From NCBI GenBank assembly GCA_017307855.1, contig JAFKGD010000002.1:248001-312000 (forward strand): a stretch of 64,000 bases of DNA, read 5' to 3'. Below are positions 24,177-32,612 of this stretch, in pieces. The notes under the pieces were generated by a model. That model did not search any database. It was given only the letters and a program-made list of their open reading frames with translations, and was not told where the DNA came from. The stretch is from Burkholderiales bacterium. GTDB lineage: Bacteria > Pseudomonadota > Gammaproteobacteria > Burkholderiales > Burkholderiaceae_C. The position numbers were made by a program, and so were the translations under genes. Within the stretch, counting starts at the first letter, position 1. The number at the start of each line of letters is the position of its first letter.

Positions 24177-25117
24177 GTTGTTTTTTCCTCGTAACTCTTC
24201 AACAGCCAATCAAAAACTTCGCACGCGCGAACAAGCAGCGCGTCGTCGTCGGATTCGGATGCCCTCAGGCCCGCGAGCAGTTGTTCGATGCCCGGCGCTT
24301 CCGGTACCGGCAGTCCGCCCACGTCCAGGCAATGCACCACTTCGCCCAGGCGCGTCAGCGCCCGGTCGTCTTCCAGGCCAAAACTCGCCAGCAGCGTCTC
24401 GAAGGTGACCTTGGTACCGACGTGGCTGAACGTCGCACCGTCGAAATCGAAGCCGAGCCAATCGGCTTTGCAGTCGGCGGGACTCGTCAGCCAGACGATG
24501 CGGGCCTTCGGGTCGATAAACCGGCGGATCAGCCAGGCCGAGGCGAGCCGGTCGACCCACGGACGGGCCCGCGTGGCCCAGACACGGCCCCGATAGTCGG
24601 CCCGCTCCAGTCGCGGAATGTCAGCCTGCCGAGGGGTCGGCTCGTCGGGAGAAAGCCGGCGGGTGAGCGCGTCGCGCAGGTCGTCGAGCAGGCTCAAGGT
24701 CTGCCGCTGCGCCTCGCCGGGGAAGAAGTCGATGCGCGCCACCTGCTCGAAGCGGCGCACGAGCGGCTGGAGCTTGCGCGCGGCGGCTGCGCCGTCCAGG
24801 GATGCCAGGCTCCGTCCGAGCCCTTTGATCTCCTCGACGATGCCCGCGTACTCCTCGCCCCGGTCGAACAGGGCGCGCAGCGCGGCTTCCTGAGCTTCGT
24901 CACACCCCGACAGTCGATAGACCTCGCCGCTGCCCCCGGCCTCGACCGACTGCGCCGCCACTTCGTCCAGCGCCGTAGCGCTATCGGCCGAGTCGGGCAG
25001 CAGATAGACCCCATCGCGCAGCGTCGCGCAGCCCAGCGCCTTGACGGAGCGCCAGACGCGCATGCGGCCGGTCGATGCCTTGGTGGGCAGGCTGACGAAT
25101 AGGGCAATAAATCTCAA
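24173..25117 (-). CDS. chrB: Chromate-sensing regulator ChrB
   Basis: This 314-aa full-length ChrB has an N-terminal regulatory half (LPTKASTGRMRVWRSVKALG) and a C-terminal chromate-resistance domain (RPWVDRLASAWLIRRFID onward). In characterised clusters ChrB acts as a chromate-responsive repressor of chrBAC. It is the first gene of the leftward operon chrB-chrA-chrC-DUF1259-ChrB domain-MFS. It is preceded by an AT-rich promoter region with an inverted repeat at 25150-25167. Confidence 0.9.
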   Translation of the reverse strand: MRFIALFVSLPTKASTGRMRVWRSVKALGCATLRDGVYLLPDSADSATALDEVAAQSVEAGGSGEVYRLSGCDEAQEAALRALFDRGEEYAGIVEEIKGLGRSLASLDGAAAARKLQPLVRRFEQVARIDFFPGEAQRQTLSLLDDLRDALTRRLSPDEPTPRQADIPRLERADYRGRVWATRARPWVDRLASAWLIRRFIDPKARIVWLTSPADCKADWLGFDFDGATFSHVGTKVTFETLLASFGLEDDRALTRLGEVVHCLDVGGLPVPEAPGIEQLLAGLRASESDDDALLVRACEVFDWLLKSYEEKTT

Positions 25118-25445
25118 GCACGGGCTCCTTGGTCAGCAAGCAGTGAAGTATGTAATAGATTCTACATCGAGTTATAGTTAAAACTCAATTGTAGCTGAAG
25201 CGTCAATTCAAGGCATCGAATGCAAACGCTCCAAGCCGTCGATGCCGATTCGCCCACATCGCGTTTCTTGGGTTCGCGGGCACCTCAGAGCCACGCACCT
25301 GACCTCCGCCTCCGACAGGGGGCAAACACAACGCCCACAGCGGCGTAGCGCATGAAACCGGCAGGGGCCGAATGCGGTTTCCTTGTCGCGTCAGATCGGC
25401 ACTTGAAGTCGACTGTGACCTTGATCGACTCCAAGGACGCCCGAT
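25118..25445. other. Gene-free region between chrB and the second secretion block
   Basis: These 328 bp hold no convincing gene. The left third is strikingly AT-rich compared with its surroundings and contains a dyad ATGTA-N8-TACAT at 25150-25167, about 35 bp before the chrB start, a plausible ChrB operator. The right part is GC-rich again and probably carries the promoter of the TIGR03757 gene, but I could not assign -35/-10 boxes. The composition jump marks the probable edge of the chromate cargo. Confidence 0.45.
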
Positions 25446-25889
25446 ATGCCGGCCCCCTTCTTCAAGGCTTCGCACTGGCTGCCGACCATCCGCATTGCCC
25501 CCGGACTGTGGGCAGTGCTGTTCATGTTCACCCAGACTGCAGCAGCCGATGTGCTCGTCGTCACCGACAGCCGTCATCCGGTGCAGGCCCCGGCCGGCGT
25601 GCGGGTCATCGAGCTGGACCAGGCCACGCGCATCGAGGGCGAACTCGCGGCGCACCTGCCGGCCGACCCCCAACAGGCCGCGGCCCTGGTGCGGCAGCGG
25701 TTGCATGACGGCGGCGAGGCCCTGCAGCGCCGCATCGGCCATGCCTACCAAGGTGTCGCGGATGCCTGGGGGTTGGGCATCGCCAAGATTCCCGCCGTGG
25801 TGGTCGATCGACGCTACGTGGTCTACGGCGAGCCCGACGTGCCCCGCGCCGTCGCGCGCATCAACGCCTACCGGAGCACGCAGCCATGA
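25446..25889 (+). CDS. ICE conjugation protein TIGR03757
   Basis: The product is 147 aa with an N-terminal signal (ending near TQTAAADVLV) and a thioredoxin-like small domain containing GIAKIPAVVVDRRYVVYG, the TIGR03757 hallmark, comparable to TrbC/TraW-type proteins. It opens the second secretion block and overlaps the next gene by 4 bp. Confidence 0.88.
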   Translation: MPAPFFKASHWLPTIRIAPGLWAVLFMFTQTAAADVLVVTDSRHPVQAPAGVRVIELDQATRIEGELAAHLPADPQQAAALVRQRLHDGGEALQRRIGHAYQGVADAWGLGIAKIPAVVVDRRYVVYGEPDVPRAVARINAYRSTQP

Positions 25890-26830
25890 GCCTCCTGCTG
25901 GCATCCCGGCGCCTGCGCGCTACCGTCGCCTCGCTGCTGCTGAGCGCGGCCACGTCGACGTTCGCCCTGGACACCGCCACCATCGTCTCGTCGGCGCTGT
26001 CCCCCGACTGCCTGGAGTACCGCGTCGCGGGTATTTGCTACTGGCTGTACTGCACGCCATTCGGCTGCTCGGTTCGCACGTCCGTCAAGGTGCGCCACTA
26101 CGTCCCCGATGCGGTGGTGTCGAGCTACTCGAACACCGGCGAAAACCCGTGGCTGGAAGTCAGGGCGATGAGCATGCCCAACCCGACCGCCAAGGCTGGC
26201 GGTGACGGCACGACCAATCACGACAACGAGAACAACCTCGCCAAGTTCAAGAACGCCGATGTCATCGGCCATCCGGCCGGGATGGTGTTCAGCCAGTTCG
26301 CCAGCGCCTCCGGCTACACCTGCGAAGGCGCGGGCACGGTCTTCATGCCGTATCTGCTGAGCACGCTCGACACACTGGCCTGGCGCTACAACATCCCGGA
26401 AGCGCTCTACCCCGAAGCGCTCATCCCCGGCCGGCGCGAAATCGGTACGCGCACCGGCCTGAACCTCTGGGGCAACGTGTATCCCCGCGGGGGCTTCCTA
26501 CACCAGACCGACGACCACAAGAGCGGCGCCGTGGTCGCACAGCGCGCGGGCGACATCGTGACGCGCCGCGGCCAGATCCACGTGTACCAGCCGCTGCTGG
26601 CCAACGCCCGCGACGGCTACTGGCCGGCCGGCGCGCTGATGGAGACCGACGCCTCGACGGGCAAGTGGCAGGAGCTGACGCCAACGCTCTCGAACAGTTG
26701 CGAGGTCTTCCCGCACAGCCGCACCCGCGTGCAGGCCCAGCAAGGCGACTACGCCTGGGCCTTGTGGCGGCCGTACTCCTGCTGCCGGCGTCGTGGCCAG
26801 GTCTTCCTCGGCAGCGTCGATTTCATGTGA
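25886..26830 (+). CDS. ICE conjugation protein TIGR03756 (TraU-like)
   Basis: This 314-aa exported, Cys-rich protein begins with a signal peptide (cleavage near STFALD, about residue 29). Cysteines cluster early (DCLEYRVAGICYWLYCTPFGC) and late (RPYSCCRRR), typical of TraU family proteins, which need disulfide formation; the DsbA-like protein of the element may assist. It works in the periplasm in pilus assembly and DNA transfer. Confidence 0.9.
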   Translation: MSLLLASRRLRATVASLLLSAATSTFALDTATIVSSALSPDCLEYRVAGICYWLYCTPFGCSVRTSVKVRHYVPDAVVSSYSNTGENPWLEVRAMSMPNPTAKAGGDGTTNHDNENNLAKFKNADVIGHPAGMVFSQFASASGYTCEGAGTVFMPYLLSTLDTLAWRYNIPEALYPEALIPGRREIGTRTGLNLWGNVYPRGGFLHQTDDHKSGAVVAQRAGDIVTRRGQIHVYQPLLANARDGYWPAGALMETDASTGKWQELTPTLSNSCEVFPHSRTRVQAQQGDYAWALWRPYSCCRRRGQVFLGSVDFM

Positions 26831-26840
26831 GGAACCCACG

Positions 26841-28247
26841 ATGAACGCCTCCCTTCCTGACTTCCTGCGCCGTGCGAAGTCGCCCCTGCGGGCCACGCTG
26901 CTCGTGGCGGCCATCACGCTGGTCGTCGGCGCCGCCTGGGCGCAGACGCGCATCGACCCCAATGGCGTGAACGTCAGCGGCAGCGTGATCGGCGACGACG
27001 TGCTCTACAGCATCGGCGGCGGCCGGGCCGTGTCGATGGGTGGTGCCGGCAACATGCAGAGCATCGGCGTGGGGATCGGCTGGAACAGCAACCTGATCTG
27101 CGGCGACATGAGCATCACCACGACGCTGCAGAACCAGCTCAACGGCATCACCAACGGCTTCCAGACGATCATGAGCAACGTGATCCAGAACGCCACCAGC
27201 GCCGTGGCCTCGCTGCCGGCCCTGATCATCCAGCGCGCCGACCCGGGGCTCTACAACCTGCTGACCAACGGCATCCTCCAGGCGCGCCTGGATTTCGACC
27301 GCTCGAAGATGACCTGCCGGGCCATCGCCAATCGGATGGCGGACATGGCCGGTGGCCAAGCCGGCTGGGACCAGCTCGCTGAGGGGATGGCGCTGCGGGA
27401 TGCGGTCAGCAGCACCGATGCCGTCTCCGCCATCGAGCAGGCCGAGTCCAACAAAGGGAACAACGGCGTGCCCTGGGTCGGCGGCGGCAACGCGGGCGGC
27501 TCCGGTCAGAGTTCGATCAAGGTGGTCGGCGACGTGACGCGCGCGGGCTACAACCTGCTCAACGGGCGCAGCGCCACCGATACCTCGTCGATCGCGCGCA
27601 ACGCCTGCGGCAACGGCCTGACCTGCCAAACCTGGTCCTCGCCCCAGGCGGCCGCGGACTGGGCGACCCGCGTGTTGGGTGAACGTGAGCAGCGCACCTG
27701 CGAAAACTGCACGAAGACCCAGACCACGCCTGGCGTCGGGCTCACGCCAATGATCCAGGAAGAGTACGAGACCAAGCTGCAGGCGCTGCAGGAACTGGTG
27801 ACGGGCACCCGGCCGACGACGCTGGCCAATCTCGACGCGGCCGGCAGCAGCTCGCTGCCGATCACCCGCGGCGTGATCGAGGCCCTGCGTGACGAACCCG
27901 ACCAGGACGTGCTGGGCAAGCGCCTGGCGTCGGAGGCGGCGCTGTCCAGCGTGCTGGAGAAGGCCCTGCTGCTGCAACGCACGTTGCTCACTGGCAAGAA
28001 GGAGCCGAACGTCGCCGCCAACGAACTGGCCGTGCAGGCGGTAGACCAGGAGAACAGCGCGCTGGAGCAGGAGATCAACAACCTCAAGACCGAACTGGAG
28101 CTGCGGCGCACGCTGGCCGGCAACTCGGCGATGGCGATCATCCAGCGCCACAGCACCCGCGCTGCCGGTTCGCGCGGCGTCTTCGAGGGCGACACCACGC
28201 GCGACCGTCTGCGGGAAGTCCAGAGGCCGCGGAGCGGTACGCCATGA
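26841..28247 (+). CDS. ICE conjugation protein TIGR03755
   Basis: The product is 468 aa, starting at ATG 26841, 10 bp after the TraU-like gene. It has a signal peptide (about residues 17-34, ending GAAWAQTR) and a long periplasmic domain with Cys pairs (TCENCTKTQTT). The C-terminal part is predicted coiled coil (EINNLKTELELRRTLA). It corresponds to TIGR03755, a mating-pair stabilisation or channel protein of clc-type ICEs with no known enzyme activity. Confidence 0.88.
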   Translation: MNASLPDFLRRAKSPLRATLLVAAITLVVGAAWAQTRIDPNGVNVSGSVIGDDVLYSIGGGRAVSMGGAGNMQSIGVGIGWNSNLICGDMSITTTLQNQLNGITNGFQTIMSNVIQNATSAVASLPALIIQRADPGLYNLLTNGILQARLDFDRSKMTCRAIANRMADMAGGQAGWDQLAEGMALRDAVSSTDAVSAIEQAESNKGNNGVPWVGGGNAGGSGQSSIKVVGDVTRAGYNLLNGRSATDTSSIARNACGNGLTCQTWSSPQAAADWATRVLGEREQRTCENCTKTQTTPGVGLTPMIQEEYETKLQALQELVTGTRPTTLANLDAAGSSSLPITRGVIEALRDEPDQDVLGKRLASEAALSSVLEKALLLQRTLLTGKKEPNVAANELAVQAVDQENSALEQEINNLKTELELRRTLAGNSAMAIIQRHSTRAAGSRGVFEGDTTRDRLREVQRPRSGTP

Positions 28248-28597
28248 GCCGGCTGGCCTGGCTGCGGCTGCCATGGCTGTTCAACCGCCGCGTCGGTGTG
28301 GCGCTGCTGTGGACCTTGCTCGTGGTCGCCGCCGCGGTGGCGGTGAACATCGCCGGCATCCACGTGGTCGGCGGCGTCGAGGGCTGGCAGCACTGGCTGC
28401 AGGCGCACGCCGGCCACTTCTTCGTGTGGCGGCTGTGCCTCTACGGAGCGACGGCTTACGGCTGGTGGTGGATGCGTCGGCGCCTGTTGCGGCGGGAGCC
28501 GTCCCGCGAGACGCATCAGCGCCTGCTGCGCACGGAGATCGCGGCCGTGATCTCCGTGGTCGCGCTGGAAGCCAGCCAACTGCTGCGGCACGGCTGA
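28244..28597 (+). CDS. Small ICE membrane protein
   Basis: This 117-aa protein is encoded with a 4-bp overlap after the TIGR03755 gene. It has two hydrophobic segments (about 18-40 and 63-78) and a basic stretch MRRRLLRREPSRETHQR. A gene of this size is regularly found between the TIGR03755 and TraG genes in these elements. No function is recognised. Confidence 0.75.
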   Translation: MSRLAWLRLPWLFNRRVGVALLWTLLVVAAAVAVNIAGIHVVGGVEGWQHWLQAHAGHFFVWRLCLYGATAYGWWWMRRRLLRREPSRETHQRLLRTEIAAVISVVALEASQLLRHG

Positions 28598-28612
28598 GAC
28601 CGGGAGGCAGGC

Positions 28613-30136
28613 ATGACGCTCTACACCACGGACTACCTGGAGTATTACCTGACCCTGGTAGCTTGGGTGGTCAACAACGGCATCTGGAGCATTCTCGTGG
28701 CCAGCGGCGTGTTCGCGCTGCCGTTCGTGGCCATCGTGATCCAGGAGTGGCTCAAGGCCCGCAGCGAAGGTGCGGACGAAGGCAACAAGGGCGTGCTGTC
28801 GTCGATGCGCATCGAGAACCGGGTGTGGGTGGCGATCGTGGTCATCATGTTCGCCGGCATCCCGTTCATCCCGGTGGATCTCGCCACGATCAGGTTCGAC
28901 ACCACGCGCTCCGCGCAATGCCAGGTCAGTGTCCCGCTGCCCAACGACACGGGCTGGTCCAACGTCTACACGGCGCTCAACGACCAGAGCGCGCTGGTGC
29001 CGGTGTGGTGGTTCTTCATGCACGCGCTGTCGAAAGCCGTGACGGGCTCCGCGGTGGCGGCGATTCCCTGCGGCACGGACCTGCGTCAGATTCGCATGGA
29101 TGTGGATGCCACGCGCATCGACGATCCGGTGCTGGCACAGGAGGTCGCCGACTTCACGCACGACTGCTACGGGCCGTCGCGCGCCAAGCTGTTCATGAAC
29201 CGGCCGACGCTCTCCGACGAGCAGATGAACGACGTCACCTGGATCGGGTCGAGTTACTTCCTCGACACGCCCGGCTTCTATGACACCTATCGCGCCAGGA
29301 CCCCACGCACGGCCTGGCCCTACGACGCGACCCGCGATGCGGGGCTGGCACAGGTGGACAGCGGCGGCGGCTATCCGTCCTGCCGGCAGTGGTGGGCCGA
29401 TGGCGGCCAGGGACTGCGCAGCCGGCTGCTGGCACAGGTCGACCCGGACCTGCTGACCCGCATCGGGCGCTGGGTGGGCTTCCTGTCGCAGAGCGAGGTC
29501 AATGACTCGGTGATCCGCGCCGTCGTCTCACCGCGGCAGCAGAAGATGAACCAGGGCGCCGTCTACACCGATTACGGCGGCCAGATCGACAAGACGCTGC
29601 CGAACATCGTCACGCGCGGCGCGAGCGACCTGGGGCTGACCGTCGGCTCGCTGGGCTTCTTTCCGGCGATGGACGTGGTGCGCCAGGCGCTGCCGATGGT
29701 GCTGACGATGCTCAAGATGGCGCTCGTCATCTGCATCCCGCTGGTGCTGCTGATCGGCACCTACGACCTGAAGACGGTGGTGACGGTGAGCTGCGTCCAG
29801 TTCGCGCTGTTCTTCGTGGACTTCTGGTTCCAGCTCGCGCGCTGGATCGACAGCACGATCCTGGACGCGCTCTACGGCTGGGGGTTTGGCGCCGACAGGC
29901 CGCACACGAACTTCGATCCGCTGATCGGCTTGAACAACGCCTTTGGCGACATGCTGCTCAACTTCGTCATGGCGATGATGTTCATCGTGCTGCCGACGTT
30001 TTGGGTCATGGCATTGGCTTGGGCAGGCGTTCGCACGGGAAATATCGTGCAGGGGTTGTCCACCGCCACCTCGGACGCCAAGGGCGCTGGGGGGCGTGGC
30101 GCTGGTATGGCAATGAGCGCCGTATCGAAGAAGTGA
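28613..30136 (+). CDS. TraG N-terminal-domain conjugation protein
   Basis: The product is 507 aa and corresponds to the TraG N-terminal family: membrane segments near 15-45, 70-90 and a cluster around 355-415 and 445-480, with a large periplasmic loop between. In F-like systems this part supports pilus assembly and mating stabilisation. GGGAGG lies 7 nt before ATG 28613. It is the last gene of the second secretion block and is followed by the convergent DUF3742 gene. Confidence 0.88.
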   Translation: MTLYTTDYLEYYLTLVAWVVNNGIWSILVASGVFALPFVAIVIQEWLKARSEGADEGNKGVLSSMRIENRVWVAIVVIMFAGIPFIPVDLATIRFDTTRSAQCQVSVPLPNDTGWSNVYTALNDQSALVPVWWFFMHALSKAVTGSAVAAIPCGTDLRQIRMDVDATRIDDPVLAQEVADFTHDCYGPSRAKLFMNRPTLSDEQMNDVTWIGSSYFLDTPGFYDTYRARTPRTAWPYDATRDAGLAQVDSGGGYPSCRQWWADGGQGLRSRLLAQVDPDLLTRIGRWVGFLSQSEVNDSVIRAVVSPRQQKMNQGAVYTDYGGQIDKTLPNIVTRGASDLGLTVGSLGFFPAMDVVRQALPMVLTMLKMALVICIPLVLLIGTYDLKTVVTVSCVQFALFFVDFWFQLARWIDSTILDALYGWGFGADRPHTNFDPLIGLNNAFGDMLLNFVMAMMFIVLPTFWVMALAWAGVRTGNIVQGLSTATSDAKGAGGRGAGMAMSAVSKK

Positions 30137-30143
30137 CCGCCGT

Positions 30144-30515
30144 TCAGTCGTCGTCGGTCACATGCGGGTCGATGCGCCAGTCGCTCTTGTCATAAAGCCC
30201 GAAGCCGTTGGGGCCTTCCCTCCACTCGGGTTGCGGTTCCTCTTGATCAGAGTCGTCGTGCTGCACGAGCCATGCAGCAGTCACCGCAAAGGCAAGCAGC
30301 AGGGCCAGCCAGAACGCGGAGTAGAGCAGCGCACCGAGCACGGCGAGCTTGACGATCCAGAGCACCGCCGTCGCCGCGCCCGCGGGCACCCCGCGCGTCA
30401 CCAGCCAGCCGGCGACACGCTGCTCGCGGCGCAGGTATCCACGCCAGGCACGGCCAGCCCCCCGGCCCAGCCGGTGGCTCCAGCGCCCGTTGTGCGTGTT
30501 GGTGGTCATGCTCAT
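30144..30515 (-). CDS. DUF3742 ICE membrane protein
   Basis: The product is about 123 aa (ATG 30515 or 30509). A basic N-terminus (RWSHRLGRGAGRAWRGYLRREQRVAGWLV) precedes two hydrophobic segments (about 55-90), and the C-terminus is acidic. This matches DUF3742, found between traG and the relaxase in clc-type ICEs on the opposite strand. Function unknown. Confidence 0.82.
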   Translation of the reverse strand: MSMTTNTHNGRWSHRLGRGAGRAWRGYLRREQRVAGWLVTRGVPAGAATAVLWIVKLAVLGALLYSAFWLALLLAFAVTAAWLVQHDDSDQEEPQPEWREGPNGFGLYDKSDWRIDPHVTDDD

Positions 30516-30670
30516 ATGCCTCGGCTTCAGTGGTGCCTCACCTCGCGGAGCGGCCGGTCGTGGCCTGCCCTCCAGCATAGACCGCGATCAGGAGGGCGGG
30601 TTGCGGCCGGCAGAGCCGGGTTGGCTCGGGTCGCAGGTCGATTAGATTCTGCACTATAAATCAAACCTTA

Positions 30671-30739
30671 TGCTACTTTCCATGCACGTTCCTGCGATAG
30701 CTCTAGGGGCTGATTGGATTCCGTGCTATTTTTATAGCA
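30671..30739. promoter_or_regulatory. Two related 16-bp dyads upstream of abiEi
   Basis: The copy at 30724-30739 is TGCTAT-TTTT-ATAGCA, a perfect 6-bp inverted repeat ending on the first base of the abiEi start codon. The copy at 30671-30686 (TGCTACTTTCCATGCA) matches it at 11 of 16 positions, 53 bp upstream. AbiEi antitoxins are known to repress their own operon by binding two inverted repeats, so these are likely operator sites. A TATAAA at 30655-30660 could be the -10 of the promoter. Confidence 0.5.
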
Positions 30740-31497
30740 TGGATGGAAATTCTAGGCACCAGGTAATCAAGCGGCTGCAGGCGGGACTTCCCCGCGGGGC
30801 GCCGTTCGACCTTGCCACCCTGAGCCAGTTCGGGGTGTCGCCCCAGCTCGCCGCCCACTATGCCGACGGCGGGTGGCTCGTGCGCCTGGCCCATGGCGTC
30901 TATGCCTTCCCGAACGATGAATTCGGGGTCTACGGTGCGCTGAAGTTCCTGCAACAGCGCGTGCCCGGCCTGCACGTCGGCGGCAAGAGCGCCCTGGCCC
31001 TGCAGGGTGTGCGGCACAACCTGGGCAGCCGGGAGGCGCTGGTGCTGTGGGGCGACGGTCGTTTCGTGTTGCCGGCCTGGTTCACCTCGCGCTTTCCGGC
31101 CCGCTACGTCCACGCCCGCCTGTTCGACTGGCCGGACACGGCGCTGGCCAGCAAGACCCTGACCACGCCGCCTGGCCTGCCCGAGGATCTGCGGGTGGCT
31201 GCCTCCGAGCGTGCCGTTCTGGAGCTGCTGTACGAAGCCGGCGTCAAGCAGAGCCTCGAAGAGGCCCGCAACATCTTCGATGGACTGCGTTCCCCCCGCA
31301 AGGACTTGCTCGGACAACTGCTGTCCTGCTGCGCCAGCGTGAAGGCCGTGCGCCTGTTCCTCACCTGGGCGCGCGAGACCAGCCTCGTGGATGTCGATGC
31401 CCTGCTGGAGCAGTACCCGGTTCGCACCGGCAGCAACACGCGCTGGATGAGCCGGCTCGATGACGGCACCTTGCTGAGCCTGAGACCTCATGGATAA
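30739..31497 (+). CDS. abiEi: AbiEi-family antitoxin and autorepressor
   Basis: The product is 252 aa with an N-terminal winged helix (about 5-55: RGAPFDLATLSQFGVSPQLAAHYADGG) and an AbiEi-type C-terminal domain. It is the antitoxin of a type IV toxin-antitoxin pair, in which it does not bind the toxin but counteracts its effect and represses the operon. ATG 30739 was chosen from family length; the frame is open to 30670. It overlaps abiEii by 8 bp. Confidence 0.88.
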   Translation: MDGNSRHQVIKRLQAGLPRGAPFDLATLSQFGVSPQLAAHYADGGWLVRLAHGVYAFPNDEFGVYGALKFLQQRVPGLHVGGKSALALQGVRHNLGSREALVLWGDGRFVLPAWFTSRFPARYVHARLFDWPDTALASKTLTTPPGLPEDLRVAASERAVLELLYEAGVKQSLEEARNIFDGLRSPRKDLLGQLLSCCASVKAVRLFLTWARETSLVDVDALLEQYPVRTGSNTRWMSRLDDGTLLSLRPHG

Positions 31498-32410
31498 GAC
31501 CTACGCGGACACCGTTCGCCTGCTGCTGGCCGTCGCGCCCGACGTGTTCGCCAACGACATCTTCGCCATGAAGGGCGGCACGGCCATCAACCTCTTCGTG
31601 CGGGACATGCCGCGCCTGTCGGTGGACATCGACGTGGTATACCTCCCGTGGCAGACGCCGCGCGACGAAGCGCTGCAAGCCATCAACCAGGAGCTGGCCG
31701 CCATCGCCGCGCGCCTTGCACCGCTGGGCGTGCAGACACGCCTGGTTCGCGCCAAGGACCTGGGGGACACCAAGCTGATCGTCGAGAACGATGCCAGCCA
31801 GGTGAAGATCGAGGTCAACGTCGTGTTCCGAGGCAGCGTGCTGCCCGTCGAGCGGCGGCCGCTGAGCGCCAAGACCAGCGATCTGTTCGGCGTCGAGTTC
31901 GAGCTGCCGGTTCTGGCACCGGACGAGCTGTACGCCAGCAAGCTGGTGGCCGCGCTGGATCGGCAGCACCCCCGCGACCTGTTCGACGTGTGGCAGCTCT
32001 ACGAATCGGGCGACATCAGCGACGGCATGGTCGAGTGCTTCGTGATCTATCTGGCGGGCCACAACCGGCCGCCCCACGAAGTGCTGTTCGGCAACGACAA
32101 GGACATCGCCGGCGAGTACGAGCGGGCCTTTGTCGGCATGACCGAAGTGGACTGCTCCCTGGAGACACTGCTCGATGCTCGCGCCAGGATGCGGCGCGAG
32201 CTGCCACAGCGACTGAGCACCGCGCACAAGCAGTTTCTGAGCGGGCTGGCGCGCGCAGAACCGGACTGGTCGCTGGTGCAGTGCCAGCACGCCGCGCAAC
32301 TGCCGGCACTGCGCTGGAAGCTCGCCAATCTCGAAACCTTCCGCAAGCGCCGTCCCGACGACTTCGCAGCGCAATCCGCCGCCCTCGACACCGGCTTGGG
32401 CCAGAGCTGA
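31490..32410 (+). CDS. abiEii: AbiEii nucleotidyltransferase toxin
   Basis: This 306-aa DNA polymerase beta-type nucleotidyltransferase has MKGGTAINLF (about 24-33) followed by RLSVDIDVVYL (about 42-52), giving the GG...D-x-D catalytic signature, and a later conserved Lys/Asp region (YASKLVAALDRQHPRDLFDVW). AbiEii/AbiGii toxins modify tRNA or use nucleotides to stop growth, giving abortive infection or ICE maintenance. The catalytic residues are intact. Confidence 0.9.
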   Translation: MDKTYADTVRLLLAVAPDVFANDIFAMKGGTAINLFVRDMPRLSVDIDVVYLPWQTPRDEALQAINQELAAIAARLAPLGVQTRLVRAKDLGDTKLIVENDASQVKIEVNVVFRGSVLPVERRPLSAKTSDLFGVEFELPVLAPDELYASKLVAALDRQHPRDLFDVWQLYESGDISDGMVECFVIYLAGHNRPPHEVLFGNDKDIAGEYERAFVGMTEVDCSLETLLDARARMRRELPQRLSTAHKQFLSGLARAEPDWSLVQCQHAAQLPALRWKLANLETFRKRRPDDFAAQSAALDTGLGQS

Positions 32411-32502
32411 CGAGCGTCCCGCAGCGCCCCACTTGCCGGGATTGCCCCATGCCGCATTCATCGTGGCGCCCGCGCAGCAGCGGCCCTATACCCAAAGGCT
32501 TC

Positions 32503-32597
32503 CGATAAAGGCCAAAGGGCTGGGAAGGGGCAAAGGAAGGGCGCCAAGGGGAAAGGCCCTATCCTGAAAAGGCCAAAAGGCGCCCCGAGCAGCCCGT
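32503..32597 (+). other. Possible origin of transfer (oriT) region upstream of the relaxase
   Basis: The 202-bp gap between abiEii and the relaxase contains an extremely purine-rich strand with repeated AAAGGC-type units (near 32508, 32552, 32567 and 32573). A 7-bp inverted repeat, GGGCGCC (32539-32545) and GGCGCCC (32579-32585), encloses two of them. Repeats plus a dyad next to the relaxase gene are what an oriT looks like, and oriT lies near traI in ICEclc. There is no nick-site homology that I can confirm. Confidence 0.4.
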
Positions 32598-32612
32598 CAT
32601 CCGGGGTTCGCC

